The notes: generated from the letters alone by a model not told the origin. DNA of 64,000 nucleotides from Tupaia tana (GCA_026018925.1 JAKSZU010000016.1:1798001-1862000); one strand, 5' to 3'; shown: positions 1 through 13,724, counted from the first letter of the stretch. A program made the numbers and translations.

Positions 1-2604
<2,604 letters not shown>

Positions 2605-2649
2605 TTTCTTGGTTGCTTTTTGTTTTCATATAACTGTCTGTCTTACTTT

Positions 2650-3606
2650 TTAGTTTTCCTGGTATAGTACTCCCTTTGGAACCTCTTGAAGAGCTGGTCT
2701 GGAGTTGGTAATTTCCTTCAAATTTTGTTTATCCAAGAATGTTTTTATCTTTTTTTCCCATATGAAATATAATCTTGCCGGATATAGTATTCTTGGTTGA
2801 AATTGTTTTTCACTCAACACTCCCCATTCTTCCCTTGCCTGCATTGTTTCCGCTGAGAGATCTGATGTTAGCCTGATGGGGTGACCTTTGTAAGTAACTT
2901 GACATTTCCCTCTTGCCAACTTTAGTATCTTGTCTTTGTCTGTTGTTTTTGCCAGTCTGGCTATGATGTGCCTTGGAGAGGATCTTCTTGGGTTGATTCT
3001 ACTTGGGGTCCTATGTATTTCTTGGGTCTGGATATTTGAATGCCTTTCTAGGTTTGGGAAGTTTTCTTCCAGGATTTCATGGAATAAATTATCTAGGCCC
3101 TTATTATTTTCTTCCTCTTCTGGGATACCAGTTATCCAGATGTTGGGGTGCTTGATAGTATCCAGTATTCCTCGTATGTTGTCCTCATTTTTCATGGTTG
3201 TTTTCTCGATCTTCTTGATACTTTTTTCTAGGTCAGATGTTTTGTGTTCTACATTAGAGATTTGATCTTCTGCCTGGTCTAACCTACTTTTAATACTTTC
3301 AAGGGAGGTTTTGATTTCCTGTATCACATTCTTCAACCCTAGAAGTTCCATCTGGTTCTTGCTTAAGGTATCTATTTCTTCTTTCAAGTCATGAAAGGAC
3401 TTCCTCATCTCCTGGAGCTCCTTATCTCTTTTCTCTTCCATCTCAGTTAGTTTGGTCACTACAAATATTCTGTATTCCTTGTCAGACATGTCCACGACAT
3501 CCATTGTATTGATTGTGGGTGATGTAGGCTTGATGATTTCCCTTGAGGGAGAGGCCTTTTGTTGGTTGCTCATACTTCTTGAGCCTCTGTGATTGTTCCT
3601 AGTCAT
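2650..3606 (-). CDS. L1-A ORF1 protein, intact reading frame
   Basis: A 318-residue uninterrupted ORF1, close to the usual L1 ORF1p length of about 340. ORF1p is an RNA-binding trimer that coats L1 RNA in the cytoplasmic ribonucleoprotein. A basic N terminus (MTRNNHRGSR) is followed by a heptad coiled coil at about residues 45-155 (KSFHDLKEEIDTL, IKSRLDQAEDQISNVEHKTS), the RRM-like domain at about 155-245 (WITGIPEEEE, SPRHIIARLAKTTDKDKILK) and a C-terminal domain (YKGHPIRLTSDLSAETMQAR, ILYPARLYFIW). Compared with other copies here, about four residues are missing before EKQFQP, in frame. The start ATG is the homologous one used in L1-C (22055) and L1-E. Whether it is expressed cannot be told. 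ORF2 of the same element is dead. Confidence 0.93.
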   Translation of the reverse strand: MTRNNHRGSRSMSNQQKASPSREIIKPTSPTINTMDVVDMSDKEYRIFVVTKLTEMEEKRDKELQEMRKSFHDLKEEIDTLSKNQMELLGLKNVIQEIKTSLESIKSRLDQAEDQISNVEHKTSDLEKSIKKIEKTTMKNEDNIRGILDTIKHPNIWITGIPEEEENNKGLDNLFHEILEENFPNLERHSNIQTQEIHRTPSRINPRRSSPRHIIARLAKTTDKDKILKLARGKCQVTYKGHPIRLTSDLSAETMQAREEWGVLSEKQFQPRILYPARLYFIWEKKIKTFLDKQNLKEITNSRPALQEVPKGVLYQEN

Positions 3607-4140
3607 CAGGTAATCTATATGTTGCTTCCTAACTTATTTAAGGTATCTCTGAGGGTTAAAAGTTGTATAGGATTAGAAAATTGATGATTTCTTTTATGGT
3701 TGGCCTACCTGTTGCTCACCATTACCATTAACTGTTCCCACTAGTCCTGGATGGCCCAAAGTCCTCCCTGTTTCTAAGGGGTGGTGAGCCTCCACCTGAC
3801 CTAATAAGTAACACTTTGAGAGCAAAGTAAAACAAAACAGAAAATGAAATCACGGGGCACGCAACGCTATTCAGATCACTAAAATTCAGAGTCCAAAGGC
3901 TAGTGGGAAAGGGCCAGAGGATGAGTGAGAGATCCTGGGCAGATGGGACTGCTGCCTCAGGTCTCCTGGTGGCTGGAACTGCTGTCCGGCTCGATCCGGT
4001 TTGCAGGTGGGGTGCGGTGGGGTGTGAGTTTGTCTTAAAGTCCCACGCAACCAACCTGAGGTCCAAGAGGAGTAGGGGTGGTGATGCGCGAAGGCCCAGA
4101 GCGGTCAGGCCTGCAGCCTCAGGCCTCCTGGTGTTCGGAA
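3607..4140 (-). promoter_or_regulatory. L1-A 5' UTR, probable internal promoter
   Basis: The leader upstream of ORF1 has more CpG than its surroundings (for example around 3960-4130), as expected for an L1 RNA polymerase II internal promoter. It has a 112-codon sense reading frame (4066 to 3728) with a hydrophobic patch (VISFSVLFYFALKVLL). I see no tandem monomers inside it. Promoter function is inferred from position only. Confidence 0.6.
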
Positions 4141-5836
4141 CTCTTGAGGTGTTAGCTTTCTCATTAAGATGCAGGGGACAGAGGTTTTTGAGTTAAGCAG
4201 GTCTAATGTGTTCTGGAATTGTATTGGGGGAATGGCGGGAAGTTCAGGATCTGCTTGTTTTTGTTGACCTGTGGCTGACTTTTCTAAGTTAAATAATAGA
4301 AAGCACAGGAGCTCCACATTTCAGTGAGCAGACTGAGGAGGGTCTTCTGGAACTTCAGAAATGGGCCTCTGATTCTTTATATAGAAAACACCCAGAAACC
4401 TGTGCACACTGCCCCAACCGTGGTCTCTGAGGCAGTGAAAGTTTTGTCCTGAAAGAGGAGTTAAATGTGTGTTTTCTGAAATGGTGTACTGGGGCAGTCA
4501 TGAGAAGTTCAGGGACTGCATGGAGTAAGTGCTCTGAGTGTTGGCAAGTTCCCAGGGGTGATAATGGAGCTGAGGCCTCATAGATCAGAGAATATAGGGT
4601 ATCATGAAGCCCACTAGCTCTTTGGAGAGGTGTACATTATATAGGAAACACCTGTGAAAGCTTTGTACATGTGGCCTAGCTCCCTAAATAGGCTGTAGGT
4701 ATTAAACTTTCTGGATGAAGCACACCCTGAAATGGTCCTTTATGTAATTGTGTCCTGGATAATGGTGAAAATAGTGTGATGTCTTGGACTAAGTTACTCT
4801 AGGGCCAAGGTTTATCAGTAGAAGCACCAGGAAATCCAGGTTATTTTGATAAGGGCATGGCAGGTTTTCAGGAACCCCAGTGGTCTTGTTGGCATGGATC
4901 TCTGAATGGTTAGGTAGGAAACGCTCCCTGTTAAGACTGTGTATTTTATGTTTTAGTTACATATTTAGACTGAAGAACTTTAGAGTTTGGGCCTTAGGAA
5001 GAATTTAAATGTGACTTTCTGGAACTTTTAAACTGAGTAATTGTAAAATGAGTAGAAAGATCCTGGGTTGAGTTGCTCAGAGAATCAAGTGGTTCCCAAG
5101 ATCAAATAGGAAGAGCCCAGGAAATTCAGGCCTCACTGATGGGAATGCAGATTCTTTTCTGGAAGCTCAGTCCTGCAGAGTCAGGCCCCTGAGTTATTTT
5201 AATATAAATCACCTCTGAAGTTGAATACTTGTGACCTTAGGTCCCTTATTAGGCTGTTAGGTACTAAGGGATCCTGTTGGAGCAAGGATTTATATAGGTT
5301 CTTATGGAATTGCTTACTGAGGTAATAGAGGGATGCGCAGGGACTGCTTGAGTCAAGTTGTTCTGAGGGCTGGGCTGTACCAAAATTCAATAATAGGAGA
5401 CTCAGGAAGTCCAGAGCTCACTGATCAGAGCCTGGAGGGTCTGCAGGAAGCCCATTAGCATGTCAAGCTGGTCCTTATAGAAAGCATCAGTGATGGTTGC
5501 ATGCATGATGCCCTCTGAGTCCTCAGTTGATCTATTGTGCTGTAAGGATTCCACCCAAAGCACACATTTCAATGTGAATTTCTTGACTTGGGTACCAAGG
5601 ATATGGCCATCAGATCAAGGACTCCTTGAGTTGAGTTGCTCCAAGGCCTAGATGGCTTTCAAGGTTCAATAGTTAAGAACCCAGAAACTTCAGGCCTTAT
5701 TGGTCAATGACGGTGTTCTGATGCTCTTTTGCCCTGTGGTGGTAGTGGTACTTGTGCCCATTTATAGGAAACTCAGGTGTAGACTGAGCGCTTGATGCCT
5801 GACCTGTAGTTAGGTTGCAGGGTACTGAAGGAGTTT
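4141..5836. repeat. Diverged ~280-bp tandem repeat array, left part
   Basis: Recurring landmarks in fixed order are GGAAACACCTGTGAAG, a 'tagctccctag..ggctg' block, 'ctctgagggcctggtggttccca' and 'ccaggcctcactgatcagagcctggagg'. The 'gttccca' landmark falls at about 4540, 4797, 5085, 5352 and 5640, giving spacings of 257-288 bases. Units are diverged and no open frame is shared. The array resumes at 11479 after the provirus. It could be an old satellite or the remains of long L1 promoter monomers. Confidence 0.75.
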
Positions 5837-6432
5837 TGCAAGGTTCTTTCCTCCTCCGAAGGTTGGGTTAAACAAGGATGCAGGGAGTTGGAAAAAGATG
5901 TGAATCGCTGATTTTGTGTTGTTTACTGGCTTTTAGTGGGACTCACAGAGCTCTTAGTAGGCTCACAAAGCCCATAGCAGCACTCACAAGCGCTTTCTCC
6001 CTCTTGGAGCTTGTAATACATATGGAAAACACTCACAGAGTGCTTCCTCCCTCTTGAAGCTCATAGTGCATGGATTTGAGCTGGACTGAGCCAAGGCCAA
6101 ACCAAGGTCATCAGGGCTCATTAGTCTGAACTGAGGCTGAGCTGAGCAGGCCTAGCTAACAGGGCAGGGCAGTGCAGGGCTGAGTTAGCTGGCCAGGTGT
6201 TCCTTTGTCTTAAAGGGGCTGCAGACATTTGTGGCTCATTGCCAAAACCAAACTGCTGTACATGCACACATGCATTACATTCGATGGTGTAAAACAGCAA
6301 AGTCATAATTACAAAACAAGAGCACAAGTGCAATTCAACTAATAACAAGTTGTTTATCCTGTGGCCTTCCAACATGATAAGATAGGAGGTGAGGGAGCCA
6401 GACTAAACCCTCCTGACTCCATTTGTAATACA
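5837..6432 (-). repeat. ERV1 3' LTR
   Basis: It pairs with 10889-11478. Shared blocks include 'cacagagctcttagtaggctcacaaagcccatagc' (described, split across the copies) and the terminal 'gactccatttg.aataca'. On the minus strand the U3 start is TGTATTACAAATGG. The poly(A) signal position reads AGTAAA here against AATAAA in the other LTR. The two LTRs differ at many sites, so the provirus is not recent. Confidence 0.88.
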
Positions 6433-6618
6433 GTCCACCCCTCTTGGGTTCCTCACCATACAATCTACTTGACTTCTTCTGCAATGTTTCCTCAGTGAGG
6501 AGCCCTGTTCATTAATCATAACAGCAATATAAATCATGACAATAAGCAACAAGAACATAGGCTCCTTGTGCCAGGAGGGTAAATACCCAGTGCCTGTGGA
6601 ACTTAGGTTAGACCACCT

Positions 6619-7637
6619 CTCTCTCTCTCTTTTTTTTGTAAAACCAGACCACTTCAATGCTTTTGTACAACTTAATAAATGATCTTTTGATGACTGCAAA
6701 TAAGTAAGACTGGCTATATTCACAAATATCACAGTCATGGTTTTTTCAGATTGGGGTATCATGTTCAAAAATTACAAGGAGTTATTTGTATGCAACTGTT
6801 AGCAAACTAGTAAGACAGCATTTGTGCATCCAACATTTTCAGGACTGTTGGTAACTTGGGCATATTTCCCCCAAATAACTTTGCCTCCTTGTGTCACAAG
6901 GCCCAGCTCACTCACGTTTACCTCAATGACAGTACCTTTGGTGATAACACTCAAAGTTGTATATAGTGAGGATGAGGGATTCTTCTTTACACCGAGTATT
7001 GGCAGGCAAAAGGTGGCTTTCAGTTCAGGATGTGTTACATGGGCCTTCTTGAAATGTAAGCCCATTGACCTAATGAATCTTTCATATTTAGGTGGTTTTC
7101 TAGTAAAGTATCTCCAACAAAGCAGACTTTTGTAACCACCCCCTTCCATGCCTTCTTCTTTCTTTCTCCTTTTTGAATAACTTTTAATACTTCTGTTTCT
7201 CCCTGGGTTTGAACTTTGGATAGAGGGACTTCCCGTCTTCCCACTTTCTCTTTCCATTTTTGTTTGATCATATTGAGAAATACTTTAGCTCAGTTCAACA
7301 CATAAGCAGGTACTGTTTCCTGTGGAATCTTTTCATCCTTTTGTTTAGTGTTCCTCTTTTCACGCATCTTGATAGTCTTTTTCATTTGTATTTTCTCAGC
7401 ATGGAACTGTTTGTGATAGAGCTTAGTCTTCAGACCAATCATCATTTTTTTGCCTTCTTTGAACGTTCATGAGTCTCTCGACTTTCCTTCTTTCTCTTTT
7501 TCTCACAGTAATCCAGATGGTGTCCATAGTGTTTACAATGTAATTCATCATATTCATTTTGTGGCATGGTGACAGCTGCAGAGTTGCTGGGAGCAGACTC
7601 CTTGATGCAAAAAAGTTGTCAACTTTCAGGACTTGGA
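6619..7637 (-). pseudogene. NSA2: NSA2 (TINP1) processed pseudogene inside ERV1
   Basis: NSA2 is a nucleolar protein needed for 60S ribosomal subunit maturation. The copy starts at the ATG at 7567 (MPQNEY-like) and ends near 6799. It keeps long recognisable stretches such as [40 protein letters not shown] and [13 protein letters not shown]. No introns are present. Frameshifts and stops break it (about 7420, 7290, 7120) and the normal stop is lost, with a stop two codons on. About 170 bases of 3' UTR follow and end in an A-run (plus strand t-run at ~6630). The flanks agaccacct (6610-6618) and agacccacct (7637-7646) look like a target duplication. The insertion is therefore L1-mediated and younger than ERV1. 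Confidence 0.95.
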
Positions 7638-7646
7638 GACCCACCT

Positions 7647-9930
7647 AGAATATCTCTCTTATAGTGGGTCTTCCATGAGGCATGTAATTTCCTCAAACTC
7701 AGCAATAACATGGTTAGAACAGAAGCACCTTTAATAATATCTGTCCCTGACCGTCTTGGTCTGGTGACTTGTAACTGTGGAGGCCATGGATGGGTTACTG
7801 ACAGAGTAACTTATAAATTTTTCTGCAGCTTTGTTCTCAGGAAACCAAAAGTCCTAGCCATCAATCATGGGGGCTTGGATGTTCCAAGGCCACTCCCAAG
7901 TGACTGCTCTGGGGCCACTGGCATTAAGGCAGGCAACACAGTTTTCCTTATCTCCTGAAGCCTGGCTTCAAAAGTGCGTCTGTTGTCTAACTTGTGTCTG
8001 CAGAGGCCCTGACTTCTCTGGCATGATAGTCTCCATAGGGGGCACTCCCCCACTCTGTGGCTTTTCATTTAAGGCACAAGTGGCTTTCCCTATCTTGTTC
8101 ACCCACCCGTTCACTGGGGGTGATTGTGCAGTGTCATTCAGGTCGGCTCCGACTACAGGCCACATAAACAGCCCAGTAGTGGTGTCTGCCACTGTCGAGG
8201 CATATTTTATTCCCCTGGACACGGCCCAGCTGTCTGTACACACAGTAAGAGCTTTCTCCTCTTTTATCACTCTCATCTACACAGCCTGCAGTTCAGCCCA
8301 CTGGCTGCTTTGTCTAGTCCTGGTATTACACCAGACTGCGTCCGAGGACGGCTGTCCGAGCTGTTTCCAGAGCAGAGCCTTTCCCTTCCATGTGTGGGGA
8401 AGGCTTGGGCTGGCTTTTCACCTGCAACTCAGGACCCGGTACTTCTTCCCTATGTTGGGCCCAGCGCAGCCCTGGAGTTCCCAGGGGCTAACAGAAGGTG
8501 TCCTCTGTTCTAAGGAAGCTCCCTACTTTACTAAAGTTGGGGTCTGTGCTGCACTTATAACCAATGTTGTTGCCACCCCTTGCTAGTGTAAGTTTTCACT
8601 AGTACCAGGGCTTCCCTGTTACAGCCTTAGAGGTTATCAGTGTGGCGTACACTCCCGCCAGCTGCTTCTCCATGAGAGAATATCAGAGTGCAGCTCCTTT
8701 TCCACAGTTGTGACCAAAATCTCACTGATGGAGTCATTCACTTCTCTGGAGCCATGAGCTCCACCTGAAGCCAGTACTTGAATGGTTCATGTGATCTACC
8801 ACCTGCAAAGCCTGAGCCTCATTGTATAGGCATTTAGTAGCCAGGAACACCTGTTCCTGATCAGGGGCCCAGTCCCAAGGAGAGCCTTCTCTTGTCGAGA
8901 CATACAAAGACTTAGAAGTGATAGATAGATAGATGGGGGATAAAGGCTTCCCACTTGCCCAACAAGCCCCAAAACCTCTAATTGTGCTGCAGTGGTAGGG
9001 CAAGAAATTGCCTGTACTCTTAACAATTGCCTCTGGGATTACCCCCGTCTTACCTGACCAGACAACACCCAAAAACTTGACCGACAAGTGTGACCCTTGA
9101 ACTTTGTTCAGACTGACTGCCCCGGAACATGTTTGCAGATGCGCTACTTCCTGTGTAGCAGCTGCCTCTACATCTGTCGGAGGATCAGAGGTTAATGACA
9201 CATCATTGTGATGGAACAACCACACAGTGGCCAACTGGCCCACAGTCACGTGTGTATCTGGCACTGCTGCATGTTCAGTTTGCAAAGGTCCATGGTCATT
9301 CTCCATGCACCATCCAGCTTCCTCACTGGCCAGACTGGAGAGTTAAATGGGGTATGTGTAGGGGCAAGCAGGTGGTGTGGTTAAAGGCTCTGGACTCCCA
9401 CATGTGTGGCTGCGGTTGGAGTCCCAGACCTGTTGGCTTGATTTCTCACTTTTTCTCTCTCTCTCTCACTGGTCAAATTGAAGTAAATAAATACATAAAG
9501 CTGAATAAAACCATTTTATTTATTTATTTTAAAAGGGGTATGTGTGAGTCTCCCAGTCTTTACCCTTTATTTACACATTGCTGGTAATCTCATCGCACGC
9601 TCCAGGCACCTAGTCCAGTTTCACATTTACCACCCATCAGGGTGTAGGTAACACTTGAGGAGGGTGCTTGGCATGCCTCAGCCACACTTTTCAACACCTG
9701 CACTCACAGACAAAATTTCCTGGTGGCAGTGTGCGCTGTATTCCCAGCGAGAGAGCCACCCTTAGACTCAGGAAGGTGGGCGCCCAGCGTCCAAGGGCAG
9801 ACTCTGCTTTCATGGTGGTGATCAGGCCTTCATCCTCATCTATGTAGGATGCTTGTCCTGCAGGCTCGTCAGGGTCACCATGTGCTGAGCCACACTTAGC
9901 CTCCGTGTCCGTCAGAGCCAACATCCACTG
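7647..9930 (-). pseudogene. ERV1 protease-pol remains
   Basis: Reading down the minus strand there is a retroviral-type protease segment at about 9930-9690 (LTDTEAKCGSAHG, the decayed DTGA active-site region). Next comes reverse transcriptase N-terminal sequence around 9350-9300, then the thumb/connection region at 9306-8734 (VKFLGVVWSGKTG, PWDWAPDQEQ). RNase H sequence lies near 8276-7968 (LTVCTDSWAVSRG, where TDS is the usual acidic site). Each block is in a different frame with internal stops. A short-form SINE at 9360-9534 splits the RT. Integrase is not confidently visible. Confidence 0.8.
9360..9534 (+). mobile_element. Short-form SINE inside ERV1 pol
   Basis: tRNA-like head (ggcaagcaggtggtgtggttaaa), then ctctctctct and an AT-rich tail. 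It lacks the GC-rich middle of the long form. The target duplication ggggtatgtgt is at 9349-9359 and 9535-9545, an exact 11-base match. Confidence 0.9.
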
Positions 9931-10888
9931 TACATTTACGGGGATGGATGGATGGTGAGCTCTACCGGGGGCCCCTCAGTCCCTGCTCGTCTCTGCCATG
10001 CGGGTGCCTCAGCCTGACCCCTAAATAAAGCGTTTCACCTCCCTTTCCCGAGGTGGCAGGTTTTTTGATAAGCCTGCAGTTCCTTCTTTAACAGGAGAGC
10101 CTGAGGTGCCAAAGCCGCATGCCTTCCATCCTTTCTGAGCTGTGGACATCTTTGCAGTTCTCCTGCGTCGAATTAAACTTCTCATGGCAGCAGTCGCCCA
10201 TTCCACCAAGGAATGATTTCCCTGTCCCAGAGCCTGTCAGTGACAATTCTGCCTCGCTGCTGCAGGGAAGGCAGCGTGGTGATGGAGGCCGACGACTCAA
10301 ACATCCTTGACCCCCAAGCCCCCCAGTCACCATAACCAAGCAACCACAGGCTGCCCTGGCTCCCGCCGGAGTGTAGGGCAGCCTGGGTGTAGGGCACACG
10401 CGTGTGAGCTCAGTCACTCTGGGAGGACCCTGTGGGGCCCCTCCCTGTGCCACTGTTTGTTCGTGGTTCACTGGAGCACAACAGGCCGAGTGTGCAGACA
10501 GGCTCATCTCCCAGGACCTGCTCTAACGGTCTGTCCTCTGGATGTTTTAGCCTCAGCCGTTTCAAGGTCAAGCTCCAGAGCCCAGACCTGCTCCTTGGGA
10601 GCTGCCGCTTTCACGTTCACAGCGTTGCGCGGGCACCCTCGTGCCTCCAGCACAACCCCCCACCCAGCCCGTGGCTGGCTTGCCTTTTCCCATCCTGGAT
10701 TCCTCAGCTATGGCCATCAGAGCCTTCTCTAGGCTGCTCGGTGTCCTGTCCACCCCATCATATCCATTAGGGGACAGCCAAGCGGCTAACACAGTAACCG
10801 TATCCTGGCAAGCGGTCATTCCAGAACCTCAAGGGCTGGAGGGTTAGCCCCTACCTTTTTGGATCTTACTTCACAGTGCCAAATGCTT
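9931..10888 (-). pseudogene. ERV1 leader and gag remains
   Basis: This lies between the 5' LTR and protease, where gag belongs. It is CpG-richer than its surroundings. The longest minus-strand frame is 10507-10088 (139 codons), with no gag domain I can recognise. The assignment is by position. Confidence 0.5.
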
Positions 10889-11478
10889 TGCAAGGTTTTT
10901 TCTTCCTCCAAAGGCTGGGTCGAACTGAGATGCAGGGAGTTGGAAAAAGCTGTGAGGCACCAATGTCATGTTTATTGGCTGAGCTTAGTAGGATCTCACA
11001 GAGCTCTTAGTAGGCTCACAAAGCCCATAGCAGCTCTTAAAAGTGCTTCCTCCCTCTTGGAACTTGTAATGTGCAAGGAAAATGTTCACAGAGCAATTTC
11101 CTCCCTCTTGGAGCTCACAGTGTGCAGAGCTGAACCGAGCCAAGTCAAGCCAGGCCAAAGCCATCAGGGTTCATCGACCTGAACCAAGGCCAAGCTGAGT
11201 AGGGCTAGCCAGCAGGGCAGAGCAGAGCTAGCACACCAGGTGCTCCTTTGTCTTAAAGGGGCTGCAGACAATAGTTCAACAATTGCCAAAACTGAACTGT
11301 CATGCACACACATGCGTGTGATATTCAGTGGCATAAAATAGCAAAAAGTCGTAATTACACAACAAGTGCATGAGCACAGTGCGACTGACAACGGGAGTCG
11401 TTTGCCCCATGCCTTCAAACATGATGAGGTAGGAGGTGAGGGCGCTGACTAAACCATCCTGACTCCATTTGCAATACA
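10889..11478 (-). repeat. ERV1 5' LTR
   Basis: 590 bp, begins TG and ends CA on either strand. An AATAAA signal on the minus strand lies at about 10975, followed by an R/U5-like segment ending in CCTTGCA. It is paired with 5837-6432. Confidence 0.88.
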
Positions 11479-11983
11479 GAGGGTTATAGTTGGACCCTGG
11501 ATTTAATGGAAGTTTCTGTAATTGTGTTCAGAAGGAATGTGGAGAAAGCTGTCTTTGTGGGTTGTCTTACACAGAGAGCAAGGTGCTTCCCAAGGTCCAA
11601 TAGGATCCCAGGAACTCTAGCTCTCACTGCTCAGAGCCTGGAGGCTCTTGTAAAAGGTCATTTGTTTTGCAGAACTGGATCTGTAAGTCCTCTTGCAGGA
11701 AACACCTGTGAAGGCTGGCTACTTACGCCCTTAGCTCCCTAGTTCAGCTGCAGGTTAATGTAGGCTCTGACCTGGACACAAAGTAAATTTCCATTTTCTA
11801 GAATTTTGTACTGTGGTAATTGCGGGAAGAACAGAGACTGTGTGGGTTTACCTCAGAGTGCTGTTTGGTTCCTAAAGTCCAATACTAGGAACTCCAGGCC
11901 TGCAGAACTTATGCTTAGAGCTTGGGAGGATGTCTTGGAATCTCATTAGCCCTGTGTGGGTGGACCTTTGTGATTTTTTAAAA

Positions 11984-12061
11984 TATGGGTCATCAGAAAA
12001 GTCATGACACAGTTTTGCATAGAAAAACAGAAAAATATGGCATGATTTTTCTGATGACCTA
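11984..12061. mobile_element. Small inverted-repeat (mariner-like MITE) insertion
   Basis: A 78-bp palindromic element. The left end GGGTCATCAGAAAAGTCATG matches the inverse of the right end (AGGTCATCAGAAAAATCATG) at 18 of 20 positions. TA lies at both ends, as expected for Tc1/mariner targets. It accounts for the one overlong monomer in the array. No transposase is present and the family is not named. Confidence 0.6.
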
Positions 12062-12847
12062 ATAGCAAAAGCCTGTGAAGTCTGGCCACTGTTGGTCTTG
12101 GCTCCCTAGTTAGGCTGCTGGGCATTAAGCATTTCAGCTCCGGCATAATAAAATAGCCTTATACAACTGCCTACATGGGTAATGGCAGGAATAGCAGAAC
12201 CGGTTTCAGGGAAGTTCTGAAGGCCAGGTGCTTCGTCAGGTGGAAGAATAAAAGTCCCAGGAAGGCTATGCTTCACAGAATCCAAGCAGGCCAGTGACCA
12301 GCATGTGTCGGCCCTCCTGAAATTGGTCTCTGAGCCACCATTTATGAACACCTGTGAAGGTTGGGAGCTGGATGTCCCAGTACACTAAGTAATGTGGGAT
12401 AGAGGGTAATGAGGCCTCTGGCTACAGCCTGGACTTCAGGTGAGTTATGCAACCCTGGACTTTGCTAATGGCCAGTAGACTTCCCAAATTGAGTTGCCCC
12501 GAGGGCCTCACGGCTTCCAAGGTTAATGATGGAATGGTCTTGATCAGACTATGAATGGTCTCCAGAAAGCTTACAAGAACTTCAGTTTTGGGCCTGTGAG
12601 TCATGTTATAGGGAACACCTAGGAACTCTAAATGTTTACTATGAAGGCTCCAAATTTTGTCTATTTGGTAGTGAGGGTTCCTGTGCAAGCTGAGATTTAA
12701 ATGAGAGTTTTTGGAATTGTGTACAGGGGTAATTGTGGGAAAAGCAGAGTTTCATGCGCTGAGTTACTCTGAGGGCCTGGTGGTTCCCAGGTACAGTAGT
12801 AGTAGCCCAGAAGCACCAGGCCTCAATACTTAGAGCAGGAAGGGTCT

Positions 12848-13422
12848 TGTGGTAATGCTCTTGTTACTCAGGGGTGGGCCTATAAATGGATTTATTGAAA
12901 ATGCCTGTTGAAACTCGGTACATGCGTTCTTGGCTCACTAGTTACCACTCAAGGTATTGAGTATTTGACCCGAGCACAGGTTAAATGTGAGCTCCTGTAA
13001 CTGCACTGAGCTAATGGGGCAGAGTAGGGTCTGTACGGATTAGTTTTCTTGAGAGCCTGGTGGTTACCAAGATACAGTCATCAGAGACCAGGCCCTCCCT
13101 GTAGGCTGCAGTTATAAGACATGGAAGGTCTCTCCACTGTGGTAATGCTCTTGTTACTCAGGGGTGGGCCTATAAATGGATTTATTGAAAATGCCTGTTG
13201 AAACTCGGTACATGCGTTCTTGGCTCACTAGTTACCACTCAAGGTATTGAGTATTTGACCCGAGCACAGGTTAAATGTGAGCTCCTGTAACTGCACTGAG
13301 CTAATGGGGCAGAGTAGGGTCTGTACGGATTAGTTTTCTTGAGAGCCTGGTGGTTACCAAGATACAGTCATCAGAGACCAGGCCCTCCCTGTAGGCTGCA
13401 GTTATAAGACATGGAAGGTCTC
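12848..13422. repeat. Exact 285-bp tandem duplication
   Basis: 12848-13132 and 13138-13422 are identical over 285 bases, as read line against line, with a 290-base offset. Neighbouring units of the same array are strongly diverged. The copy length is about one monomer. Confidence 0.93.
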
Positions 13423-13560
13423 CTGGAAACACCTTAGCTTTGAGATTGTGGGTCTTAGTTGTCCTATAACAATACCTGGATTCTTGAGACCTTAACTTTA
13501 TTGTTAAGCTGCTGGGTATTGAGAGTTTTGGCCCAAGGAAAAATTTAAATACAGGATTGA

Positions 13561-13724
13561 AAGTGACCACTTTCCTTTGTTCTAAAATTTCCCTAAGAGC
13601 TCAGGGAAGAGTCATGTTAGCTAGAGATTCATCTTGCACTGGCCCCATGACTGTAAGACACTCCCTGCATCCTGGCCTTGGGGCAGCACCACGTAGACAT
13701 GTAGCAGAGCCCATTCGATTGTTT
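13561..13724. other. No recognised feature
   Basis: A short spacer between the tandem array and a SINE cluster. I see no gene or repeat in it. Confidence 0.5.

Larger units (their letters stand above)
5837..11478 (-). mobile_element. Class I endogenous retrovirus with two LTRs (ERV1)
   Basis: Two direct ~590-bp LTRs enclose 4.4 kb. On the minus strand each LTR begins TG and ends CA. The 3' LTR is preceded by a polypurine-like AAGAGGGGTGGA. The interior next to the 5' LTR has a primer-binding-site candidate starting TGGCACTGTGA, imperfectly like a histidine-tRNA site. Flanks gagttt and gagggt may be a decayed 6-bp target duplication. Gag, protease and pol remains read on the minus strand and are full of stops and frameshifts. 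Env is not recognisable: the space near the 3' LTR is short and is mostly occupied by an NSA2 retrocopy. Confidence 0.88.
11479..13560. repeat. Diverged ~280-bp tandem repeat array, right part
   Basis: This continues 4141-5836 across ERV1. The 'ggttccca' landmark recurs at about 11578, 11856, 12220, 12500, 12770, 13050 and 13340. Spacings are 270-290 once a 78-bp insertion at 11984 is subtracted from the 364-base interval. The last two units contain an exact duplication listed separately. Confidence 0.78.

Noticed and set aside
4141..5836. Repeat array as centromeric alpha-type satellite
   Set aside because: The period is ~280 rather than 171, units are very diverged, and no CENP-B box was seen.
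7867..8586. 239-codon plus-strand open frame
   Set aside because: It lies antisense to retroviral pol (RNase H region) with no recognisable domain. Most likely chance in GC-richer sequence.
10088..10819. Several overlapping open frames on both strands
   Set aside because: They lie in ERV1 gag/leader sequence. GC-rich sequence has few stops and no frame shows a known domain.
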